Positions 45,013 to 52,328 of a DNA stretch of 64,000 bases are shown piece by piece. The stretch is from Bog-756 sp963845485 (GTDB lineage Bacteria > Actinomycetota > Acidimicrobiia > Acidimicrobiales > RAAP-2): the NCBI GenBank assembly GCA_963845485.1, contig CAWJSI010000001.1:124001-188000 (forward strand), read 5' to 3'. Every line of letters begins with the position of its first letter. The stretch's first letter is position 1. A model generated the notes under the pieces. It was not told the origin of the DNA, searched no databases, and saw nothing but the letters and a program-made list of their open reading frames with translations. The position numbers were made by a program, and so were the translations under genes.

Positions 45013-45031
45013 CTCAGCCGGGCCAGCTGAG
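45013..45031. repeat. CTCAGC-N7-GCTGAG palindrome, copy 9
   Basis: CTCAGC, spacer CGGGCCA, GCTGAG, between the convergent membrane-protein and Doc genes. Confidence 0.8.
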
Positions 45032-45083
45032 AACAGTCACCAACTAAATCAGCGGAGGTGAGATCAGATTGTTGGAGCGCAGC

Positions 45084-45452
45084 TCATTCATTGGTCCGAA
45101 GCCTGGCGGCGATTGCCTTGACATCAAGAGGCGTGGCGGCAATCTCCCAAACCAGGTCAAACGCGTCACCGTCAGATAGATCGGGAGAAATACCATTGAG
45201 GTCAAGGAAAACGACCGTGGCGAGCCAGCCCAGTCTCTTGTTTCCATCGATGAGTGCATGATTGTTCACGATGGAATGCAGTAGTGCAGCTGACTTGAGC
45301 GTGGTGGTCCTGTAGGCATCTTCCCCGAAGGCGCTCGACTGAGGTCTCGCCAATGCTGAGTCGAGCAAGCCGATGTCGCGGACCGGTCCGACGCCAAGCA
45401 TCCTTATCAGTCCTAGCAGGTCATCGAGATCGAGATACTCGACTCGACTCAT
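45084..45452 (-). CDS. Doc-type (Fic-fold) toxin
   Basis: A 122-residue death-on-curing protein with the Fic-like motif HALIDGNKR (His65 to Arg73), as in phage P1 Doc, which phosphorylates EF-Tu. It overlaps the upstream antitoxin gene by 4 bases. Toxin of a type II toxin-antitoxin pair; the motif is intact, so it is probably active. Confidence 0.9.
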   Translation of the reverse strand: MSRVEYLDLDDLLGLIRMLGVGPVRDIGLLDSALARPQSSAFGEDAYRTTTLKSAALLHSIVNNHALIDGNKRLGWLATVVFLDLNGISPDLSDGDAFDLVWEIAATPLDVKAIAARLRTNE

Positions 45453-45661
45453 TCAGTGCCCAGGCGCTCAAGCACGTCGCCCCAGCGCTCGAGCATGCGG
45501 CGACCTGCCCCCTCCACGCGTTCAGCATGGCCGGCGCGCTCGTACCGTTCGAGAATGGCGCGCCGGATGACCTCTTGCTTGGAGATCCCTTCGGCACCCG
45601 CAAGTGCCTCGAGGGCCTCTTCGAGTTCCGCATCAGTTCGGACTGTGAGGGCCATACGCAT
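45449..45661 (-). CDS. Ribbon-helix-helix antitoxin (CopG-like)
   Basis: A 70-residue protein. The N-terminal RHH DNA-binding domain (MALTVRTDAELEEALEALAGAEGISKQEVIRRAILERYER) binds operator DNA as a dimer, and the C-terminal tail (EGAGRRMLERWGDVLERLG) probably neutralises Doc. The pairing of RHH with Doc differs from the classical Phd/Doc pair. A perfect palindrome starts 2 bases upstream of the start codon. Confidence 0.85.
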   Translation of the reverse strand: MRMALTVRTDAELEEALEALAGAEGISKQEVIRRAILERYERAGHAERVEGAGRRMLERWGDVLERLGTE

Positions 45662-45662
45662 A

Positions 45663-45681
45663 TGGTATCAAAGTGATACCA
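45663..45681. promoter_or_regulatory. Operator of the Doc toxin-antitoxin operon
   Basis: TGGTATCA-AAG-TGATACCA, a 19-base perfect inverted repeat immediately upstream of the antitoxin start (45661). Position and dyad shape fit autoregulation by the RHH antitoxin. Confidence 0.75.
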
Positions 45682-45930
45682 CACGGGAAACTGGTGTTCC
45701 GACTCCCTTCACACTCTGAGCCCTGTTCTCGAATCGCTTCCATCTCCATCGGTGAGGGCCGCTACTCATCCCGCAGGACTGATGCCGTGCTGACGTGTCC
45801 GAGTAAAAGAGCGAAACCGAAGTAACCGATATGGCCTCCTAAGTGCCACACGAATGAAGGCGCCTTCGCCTCATCTGTTCAATTTGGGCTTCAAGGTGTC
45901 GCTATCTAAAGCTCGCTATGTTCGGATGCC

Positions 45931-48900
45931 TTAGGCGACGGCGGCCGCGAATGAGACGAAAAGATCACCAGCGAGTTGATGATCCAACTCCCAGGTGATG
46001 GCCATGGGCTTTTCGCCGACGTGCCCTCGGTAGTGGCCAGTACCAAGAAACCAGAAAGCCCGTTCCTCTGTTCGAAGCCGGGCGAAAAGCATGATCGACC
46101 GCTGTTGGCTTTCGTGGTTCCGGTATCTCAGCCCTGTGGGGCTGTTTTCCCGCGTTGCCGCTTGACTCTCCCAGTGGATCATCCCGGGGCTGATCGCATA
46201 GTCGCGGTAGCGAGTCGTGGGCGAGAATCCTCCTCCACTCTTGTCGAGAGTAAAAGCAAGTAAGTCCGCTTTTTCACCCTTGGCATCGAAGACCCCTGAC
46301 TGCCAGGACAAGACCTTTGCCACCTCACTTCCCACGCCAAAGGCGGCCATTATCTCTCTGCGCGTGTACCTTGCGTGCACCTGAAGCGGCACCTCTGGTC
46401 GCTCCGACAAGTCAAAGTGCACATGATTCACTCGGGTTCGCAATATCTCTAGAAGTTGAATCAGCTCGGAACGAACAGGAGCAAGTGACCAAAGGAGATC
46501 AGCTGCCTCTTGGAGAGTCGTCTCCTTGGTGATTGCCTGCTCGGTCACCGAATCGACGAGCATCCGTAGCAACCTTCGCTCCTGTTCGCTGAGTGTCGTG
46601 GCATCCGGGGCGGAAACGTGGCCCAGAAATCCAAGATATGTCGAGATGCGCAACTCATCATCGATGTGGAGCAGCCGGCCAATGGCTCGGCGAAGTTGCA
46701 ATTCACTGCGTCCGGGTGCAGAGGTCGGACGTCCGGTGGTGGCATCCAGAAGATCCGACCAACATCTGTTCTGCTCATAGATGTCTTCAAGTTCGAGTCC
46801 TGACTCATGCAAGAACTCTGCTAGCGAGATATCCGGATGCTGCGAGCGAATTTGTCCAAGCTCGGCAACCTTCGCCGGCCATCGCGAGGGGACAGAGTTC
46901 TTGATGTTCTGCAGCACAATCTCCTGAGCCACCCTATCGAGGTGTATGTGGCAACCAGCTGGAAGGTAGGGAAACCCACTTTCCACCGCTCGTTCCAGGG
47001 TTCGTCTCGTTCCGCCCAAGAGTGCGCGGAACCGCCGATCCAGACGAAACTCCTTCCGGTGAGATCCCACAAAGTCTAGGACGGTGCAAAAGGCCTTATC
47101 TTTGGATCGCCTCAGGCCTCTACCGAGCTGCTGCAAGAAGAGAGTGGGACTATCGGTCGGTCTAAGCATCATCACCGTGTCAACAGCGGGTACGTCAATG
47201 CCCTCGTTGAACAGGTCTACGGAGAACACAACCTGCACCTTGCCTTGAGCAAGGTCGTTGAGGGCCTGTCGGCGCTCCTGTTCGGGGCTATCGCCCCAGA
47301 TCGCCACAGAGGTCAGGCCATGATTGTTGAAGTGGCCAGACATGAAGATTGCATGCTCAACGCTCACGCAGAATGCCAAGCATCGGATTCGTTGCGGATC
47401 GTCCACATGATCGGCTAGCTCTTTGAGAACTAGGCGTGCCCAGGCGTCCGAACCTGTGTAGACGCTCGTTAGTTCATTGGTGTCGTATCCATGACCGCGA
47501 CGCCACGGGACTTCGCTCAGGTCTACTCCATCATGAATTCCGTAATACATGAACGGTGAGAGGCGTCCTTGGTCAATGGCGTCCCATATGCGCAACTCGG
47601 CAGCAATTCTGTTGTCAAACCACTGCAGAATCGGTAGGTCGTCACTGCGTTCTGGCGTTGCAGTAAGGCCCAACATCTCGACAGGTTGAACATGGTCCAA
47701 AAGGGACCGGTACGAAGGGGCCGCTGCGTGGTGGAACTCATCAACGATGACAACGTCGAAATGATCGGGTGGGAGGTGTCTCAGGTCCGATGCGTTCAGA
47801 CTCTGCACGGACGCGAATACATGATCGAACGCCAAGGGCCGGTTGCCACCCACCCATTTCTCCCCGAAGCCGGCGTCGCGAAGTGCGTACCGAAAGGTTG
47901 CGATGCTCTGATCGAGGATCTCCTCCCTATGGGCGACGAAAAGCAAGCGAGACCGCTGAAGGCTCGTCCTCATTCGGGCATAGTCCACGGCGGCCATGAC
48001 CGTTTTTCCCGTACCAGTTGCAGCGACAAGTAGATTCCGATGATGACCTTGTTGGCGCGCCAGCTCGATGAGCTCGAGCAGGCGCTCTTGGAAGGGCTCT
48101 GGTCGTAGCTCGATTCCGGCCAAGATTACGACTGGTCCTCGATCGCTCTGGCCGCTCCGGGTGGCCTCCGCTCTAAAGACGTCGGCGTTGTAAGGCACGA
48201 AGTCGCCGTTCTGCCAGTAGCTCTCAAAAACGGCAGAGAATTTCGAGAGCACATCAGGATTCCGGGCCGATGAGGCGCGAATATTCCATTCAAGCCCAGT
48301 GACTTGTGCCGAATACGTGAGATTTGAGGACCCGATGAATCCAGTGGAGTACCCAGTATTACGATGAAACAGCCAGGCCTTGGCGTGCAGGCGAGTCGAA
48401 GTGAGGTCGTAGGACACACGAATCTGCGCACCCAGACTCTCGAGTTCATCTAGAGCGGCTTGTTCAGTCGAACCGGTATATGTAGTCGTCAGTATTCGCA
48501 GTTGGCGACCGTCTGCGCAGTGTCGGCGAAGCACTTCCAGCATTGGGGTGATCCCGCTCCTGCGAATAAACGCCATGACGACATCAATCGCGTCAGCCGA
48601 GCGGGATTCTGCCAGAAGCTGACTCCAGAGATTCGGTTCGCCAGGCGAGTTGGTGAGAAGGGTGGTGTCCAGCAATGAGATCAGGGGTTGGGCACTGTGC
48701 TGCGGAGAGCCGTCCGGATCGCGCTTCAGAACCGCACGAAGAACCGTCCCTGGGTCGTACAGATCATCCCCACTATCGATTTCAAACATTTGGCCTAGTT
48801 GCTCGACCACGGAGTGAACCAGAGCCGTTCCGGCCTCAGCCCGGTCCTCGTCAGAAACATCATCGAGGGCACGTTGGATGAGTCTCGCGACATGAAGCGC

Positions 48901-49029
48901 AATTCGGTCGGGAGCTTCATCCGGCTTGAGATCCTGTAGCGCGACGACGTCTTGACTTACCCCCTCGATTTGCTGGGCCAAGCGCCGTGTTACCAGCGCA
49001 TCGTATAGACCAGCTCTCAGTTCTTCCAC
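45931..49029 (-). CDS. PLD-nuclease / superfamily II helicase / DUF3427 protein
   Basis: A 1032-residue protein. A helical N-terminal part is followed by a PLD-like domain with HAKAWLF near residue 220 and GSSNLTYSA near 240 (HxK...N). The SF2 helicase core has Walker A ATGTGKTVMA near 342, DEFHH near 433, LTATPER near 460 and motif VI LGRGLRRSKDK near 642. The C-terminal DUF3427 region ends in a compact beta-rich domain. Family members are widespread, sporadic and often found among defence genes. Adjacent toxin-antitoxin genes support an accessory DNA-processing or defence role, not proven. Confidence 0.88.
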   Translation of the reverse strand: MEELRAGLYDALVTRRLAQQIEGVSQDVVALQDLKPDEAPDRIALHVARLIQRALDDVSDEDRAEAGTALVHSVVEQLGQMFEIDSGDDLYDPGTVLRAVLKRDPDGSPQHSAQPLISLLDTTLLTNSPGEPNLWSQLLAESRSADAIDVVMAFIRRSGITPMLEVLRRHCADGRQLRILTTTYTGSTEQAALDELESLGAQIRVSYDLTSTRLHAKAWLFHRNTGYSTGFIGSSNLTYSAQVTGLEWNIRASSARNPDVLSKFSAVFESYWQNGDFVPYNADVFRAEATRSGQSDRGPVVILAGIELRPEPFQERLLELIELARQQGHHRNLLVAATGTGKTVMAAVDYARMRTSLQRSRLLFVAHREEILDQSIATFRYALRDAGFGEKWVGGNRPLAFDHVFASVQSLNASDLRHLPPDHFDVVIVDEFHHAAAPSYRSLLDHVQPVEMLGLTATPERSDDLPILQWFDNRIAAELRIWDAIDQGRLSPFMYYGIHDGVDLSEVPWRRGHGYDTNELTSVYTGSDAWARLVLKELADHVDDPQRIRCLAFCVSVEHAIFMSGHFNNHGLTSVAIWGDSPEQERRQALNDLAQGKVQVVFSVDLFNEGIDVPAVDTVMMLRPTDSPTLFLQQLGRGLRRSKDKAFCTVLDFVGSHRKEFRLDRRFRALLGGTRRTLERAVESGFPYLPAGCHIHLDRVAQEIVLQNIKNSVPSRWPAKVAELGQIRSQHPDISLAEFLHESGLELEDIYEQNRCWSDLLDATTGRPTSAPGRSELQLRRAIGRLLHIDDELRISTYLGFLGHVSAPDATTLSEQERRLLRMLVDSVTEQAITKETTLQEAADLLWSLAPVRSELIQLLEILRTRVNHVHFDLSERPEVPLQVHARYTRREIMAAFGVGSEVAKVLSWQSGVFDAKGEKADLLAFTLDKSGGGFSPTTRYRDYAISPGMIHWESQAATRENSPTGLRYRNHESQQRSIMLFARLRTEERAFWFLGTGHYRGHVGEKPMAITWELDHQLAGDLFVSFAAAVA

Positions 49030-49093
49030 ATGCGAACACTACCGACGAGGTCGAACAACCTGTGGCACCTGCTCACCTGAAGAGCGGATCTAC

Positions 49094-49112
49094 CTCAGCC
49101 TCATATTCTGAG
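49094..49112. repeat. Degenerate palindrome copy 10
   Basis: CTCAGC, spacer CTCATAT, TCTGAG (G to T in the right arm). Upstream of the helicase start. Confidence 0.6.
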
Positions 49113-49238
49113 ACCCACAGAGGCCGTGATTCCAGGTTGCTCGTTTCGCAGTTGAGTCAGAGCTGATGTCTGGGGTTCGGACAGGCACCATGTGCAAGCG
49201 TCCCCGAAGTGCCCATTGAGACTTCACGCTCGGGCTGT

Positions 49239-50144
49239 TCAGGGGAACGGGTACTCCTGGCCGTCCTGCCCGATCAGGGTATAGCCGCTTCCGTTCGGAA
49301 TCATGCCCGAGATCGGTGCCGAGAGAGTCCGACCGCCGGTTGAACCGTGGAATGTGGCGTCACCAAAAGTAAAGATGCCGCCGTCTGACGCCACAAGCCA
49401 ATAACCCCTTCCGTCTGGAGTCGGGGTCATGGCTTCGATGGGTTCGTTCAGATGCGATCCGCCCATCGATCCGTAAAACTGAGCGTCGCCGAAGGTGAAG
49501 ATTCCGCCATCGGTGGCCACCATCCAGTACCCGCCACCGTCCGGGGTGACAGCCATGCCCACAATGGGCTTGTTTAGATGGGACCCACCCATGGACCCGA
49601 GGAACCTCGCATCTCCAAAGGTGAAGATGCCACCGTCCGAAGCGACCAGCCAGTACCCGTTGGCGTCTGCGGTGGGGCTCATCCCCACCATTGGTTGATT
49701 CAGATGCTTTCCTGCCATATCCCCAAAGTTGTTTGCCGGGGGACCGGTTAGGTCGCTCTCTCCGATAACGGCTCCGCTGGAGTCCTCTACCCAGGCATTG
49801 CGGGAGATCGAGATTCCAAAGCAATCCGTGCTGTTCAGCCAGGCAGCCACCAGATGGTCTTGCGTACCAATGGTGGAATCGTTTCCTACCAACTCCAAGT
49901 TTCCAGCCGAATCGAGCGAATATGCGGCGTAGGTCGGCGGGAAGTAAGGGAACCCGGTGTAATCGGGGACAATGACACCGGGTTGCACCGAGGCGTCGGT
50001 CGTCGTCCGCGCATCGCCAAACTCACAACTCAGAGGGACGGTTTTCGTAGTGGAGGCGAATGCACTCGTGGGAGCAAACGTGGTGACGAACATCGACGCC
50101 AATCCGATTAGCCCGACGCCGAGACTTCTTGTGACGTTTCCCAT
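49239..50144 (-). CDS. Secreted GYWLV-repeat protein
   Basis: A 301-residue exported protein: signal peptide (RSLGVGLIGLASMFVTTFAPTSAFA), a unique N-terminal domain of about 125 residues with two Cys, then three full units and one partial of the ~42-residue repeat (GYWLVASDGGIFTFGDARFLGSMGGSHLNKPIVGMAVTPDG type). The units are nearly identical to each other, which suggests recent duplication. ATG 50144 has AGGAAGG upstream; 50168 is an alternative. Probably surface or extracellular. Confidence 0.82.
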   Translation of the reverse strand: MGNVTRSLGVGLIGLASMFVTTFAPTSAFASTTKTVPLSCEFGDARTTTDASVQPGVIVPDYTGFPYFPPTYAAYSLDSAGNLELVGNDSTIGTQDHLVAAWLNSTDCFGISISRNAWVEDSSGAVIGESDLTGPPANNFGDMAGKHLNQPMVGMSPTADANGYWLVASDGGIFTFGDARFLGSMGGSHLNKPIVGMAVTPDGGGYWMVATDGGIFTFGDAQFYGSMGGSHLNEPIEAMTPTPDGRGYWLVASDGGIFTFGDATFHGSTGGRTLSAPISGMIPNGSGYTLIGQDGQEYPFP

Positions 50145-50258
50145 CGTGGTCCGCCTTCCTGCGCTCACACTGCTGCGCTATCTCAGCACAATTCGCGGGT
50201 CGGTGCTCTTGAGTCATTCTGAGCAGAAGGCTGAGAACCACCGCCTCACTCGATGCCC

Positions 50259-50281
50259 ACCTCAGCTTCGGAGGCTGAGGT
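50259..50281. repeat. CTCAGC-N7-GCTGAG palindrome, copy 11
   Basis: ACCTCAGC, spacer TTCGGAG, GCTGAGGT (8-bp stem). Adjacent to a second, compact copy 6 bases away. A lone GGCTGAGAAC at 50229 nearby looks like a further half-copy. Confidence 0.8.
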
Positions 50282-50286
50282 ACTAG

Positions 50287-50300
50287 CTCAGTTGGCTGAG
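50287..50300. repeat. Compact palindrome copy 12 (CTCAG-N4-CTGAG)
   Basis: CTCAG, TTGG, CTGAG; shortened relative of the family, directly next to copy 11. Confidence 0.6.
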
Positions 50301-50416
50301 AACGGCAGCTCGATTCGGTTTGCGTTCGAAGAGCTCGACCCGTGTTTCAGCATGAGATGCCGAGGACCGCGACATTTTGGTCAGTCGACAACACATGCGG
50401 ATCCCGTTATCGGTGC

Positions 50417-50809
50417 TCAAGTCGGAGCTACAACCTTGTAGCCCATGGTACGGGCGGCGATCGCCATCCGCTCGTCATAGGTGACGAGTTCGCCTAGATC
50501 GGTTCCGAGGCAGTCCGCAGTCGCAAGATGAATGGCGTCCAGGGACCGAAGGGCTTCGGGCAGAAGTGATCCGGCGAGATTCAAGACCCGGTCGTTTACG
50601 CGAACGAGGTCTATTCGGGAGAGAACACGGCGGCCGGATTCGAGAGCCGCCTCTCCTTCGGGCAGCAACGCCCGCAGAACTTCCGCGCGTGCCAGCCCGC
50701 TGGAGACGAGTGGCCGACGCCGCTGGAGGTGCTTTCGAAGCGCATCAGATTCGGGCTCGCGTACAGCGAGCTTCACGATGGCCGATGAGTCCAGGTAGGT
50801 AGCCGCCAT
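50417..50809 (-). CDS. PIN-domain toxin (VapC-like)
   Basis: A 130-residue PIN-domain ribonuclease: Asp7 in MAATYLDSSAIVKL, Glu in LARAEVLRALL, Asp in SLDAIHLATADCL and Asp in LVTYDERM, the four acidic residues expected. The frame is open to 50923, but ATG 50809 gives the family start and lies 4 bases after the antitoxin stop. Toxin of a VapBC-like pair. Confidence 0.88.
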   Translation of the reverse strand: MAATYLDSSAIVKLAVREPESDALRKHLQRRRPLVSSGLARAEVLRALLPEGEAALESGRRVLSRIDLVRVNDRVLNLAGSLLPEALRSLDAIHLATADCLGTDLGELVTYDERMAIAARTMGYKVVAPT

Positions 50810-50813
50810 CTGC

Positions 50814-51089
50814 TTAGCGTTCGGTGCTGCGGAGTCTCTGAAGGGTGCTAGTCGGTAATTCCACACTGCTCGGCAGAGACAATGGTTCAGGAAGGTCGTC
50901 AATATCAGCTGAGGCTGAGTCAATCTCGCCGGACGAGCGCAATTGTTCCATCGGGGTCCCTTCCGGTAGGGGAGTCAGCCTTGCTACGGGGCGCCCGCGA
51001 TCGGTGATTTCGACGGTCTCGCCCCGCTCGACCAGTCTGAGAAGCTCGCTCGCTCGTTGTCGAAGCTCTCGCACACCCACCGACGTCAT
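50814..51089 (-). CDS. Phd/YefM-type antitoxin
   Basis: A 91-residue antitoxin: the N-terminal Phd fold MTSVGVRELRQRASELLRLVERGETVEITDRGRPVARLTPLP is complete; the C-terminal acidic/proline-rich tail probably contacts the PIN toxin. The upstream sequence GTGCTACA recurs before the antitoxin remnant at 61599. Confidence 0.88.
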   Translation of the reverse strand: MTSVGVRELRQRASELLRLVERGETVEITDRGRPVARLTPLPEGTPMEQLRSSGEIDSASADIDDLPEPLSLPSSVELPTSTLQRLRSTER

Positions 51090-51150
51090 GTATTACTTGT
51101 AGCACATTACAGTCGAAGCTATCAAGCCCAACCCCATGCCAGTTGCCATA

Positions 51151-51169
51151 TTCAGCTCATCGAGCTGAG
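51151..51169. repeat. Palindrome copy 13 (one arm mismatch)
   Basis: TTCAGC, spacer TCATCGA, GCTGAG; T opposite G keeps wobble pairing in RNA. Between the DUF2510 and antitoxin genes. Confidence 0.7.
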
Positions 51170-51274
51170 GTCTTCGCAGACCTTGTCATCAGCTTGATTG
51201 CCCGAGGGCGATCGCCGTTTTCAGCCCGACCTCCTTACGAAGGTCCCGCTGAGGAAGGTGGGCGGCAAGCGGGG

Positions 51275-51949
51275 CTACTTGCCGGTGGCGCTGCAATCAG
51301 CAGAGGCGAATGCTCCTGTGGCGGTGTTCGTGGCCAACTGGTTGCCATCCTCTGTGATCGTGCAGGTCACGGTTCCGCCGTCGGCGCCTGCACTGGCGCT
51401 GACGTCGAACGCGGTGAAGAGGCCCGAGGCCGTAATGGTCTTGGACCAAGGCAGGTTTGCGTTGGTGACCTGGGCCTCACCGCTTTGACCGGCGCCTTCC
51501 TGAACCGTTGCGTAGGTGATGTCGCTGGCCTGGCCGGTACCGGTCACCGAATACACGACCGTGTGCTTGACATGGGCAGCGTGGTCGACCGCCACGCCAG
51601 CTCCGAACACGAGAGCAGAACAGCCACTGATGCCGACCGCAATAATGATCAAAATCCAGAACCAAACTCGCTTGTAGACAGGCTTTTTCGGCGGCTGATC
51701 GTAGGCGTTGGGTCCTACACCCGGCTGAGGCGGGTACCAACGGCCGTCTGTAGCCTGCCACCAGCCTGGTCCCTGTGGTGTATCCGCGCCTACGGGCGTG
51801 GGCGTGGGCGTGGCCGTGGGAGCGGGAGCGGGCGCGGGCGCGGCGACAGGGGCTGCCTGCGAGGCCTGAGGTTGAGGTGACTGTTCCGGCGGATACCACT
51901 TACCGTCAGACGCGATCCACCAGCCGGGACCCTGCGAGGTGTCACTCAT
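51275..51949 (-). CDS. DUF2510 membrane protein with MmpS-like C-terminus
   Basis: A 224-residue protein. Two DUF2510 boxes (GPGWWIASDGKWYPPE at about 7 and GPGWWQATDGRWYPPQ at about 61) are separated by an Ala/Pro/Thr linker. One TM helix (VWFWILIIIAVGISGCSALVFGAGVAV) lies at about 97-123, and an extracellular MmpS-like domain (HTVVYSVTGTGQASDITYATVQEG...LPWSKTI) with a Cys pair ends the protein. DUF2510 is an actinobacterial hallmark. A good Shine-Dalgarno (GGGGGAAG) precedes ATG 51949. Confidence 0.8.
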   Translation of the reverse strand: MSDTSQGPGWWIASDGKWYPPEQSPQPQASQAAPVAAPAPAPAPTATPTPTPVGADTPQGPGWWQATDGRWYPPQPGVGPNAYDQPPKKPVYKRVWFWILIIIAVGISGCSALVFGAGVAVDHAAHVKHTVVYSVTGTGQASDITYATVQEGAGQSGEAQVTNANLPWSKTITASGLFTAFDVSASAGADGGTVTCTITEDGNQLATNTATGAFASADCSATGK

Positions 51950-52328
51950 GCTTCCCCCTGTTCCGCCAACGCGAGACCACCCCGCAGCCGCGCCGAGATT
52001 GTGGCACAGGATGGATGAAGACCGATGGTCTGAACATTTGAATCTCTCGTCGAACTGCCGGCAGACGAACCGGCCACTCACTGCTGCGGCAAAGTCTGAG
52101 ACGGCGACCTCAGCTCAGTGAGCTGAGGACAGGGCATGGCTCAGCGGGTATACCTATTCGCCGGGTGAGGGCAAATGGTCGGAGACGTACCCGACTTGAA
52201 CTCCGCTATCGAGGCTGAGGAAGAGCACGTCAGCTCGCTGCTCGAGGATTTGTCGGCGGGATCGAATCGCACATTCGAGGCAGTCAGATCCCCTGTGTCG
52301 CCTACGGTGGAGGCGTGGAGGCGGCGAA
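51950..52328. other. Divergent intergenic region
   Basis: 379 bases between the starts of the DUF2510 gene (minus) and the cyclase-AAA gene (plus). It holds palindrome copy 14 near the middle and no other recognisable gene. Confidence 0.5.
52109..52127. repeat. CTCAGC-N7-GCTGAG palindrome, copy 14
   Basis: CTCAGC, spacer TCAGTGA, GCTGAG, with outer C and G (8-bp stem counting the T/A pair). In a divergent promoter region, so not a terminator for either neighbour. Confidence 0.8.
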
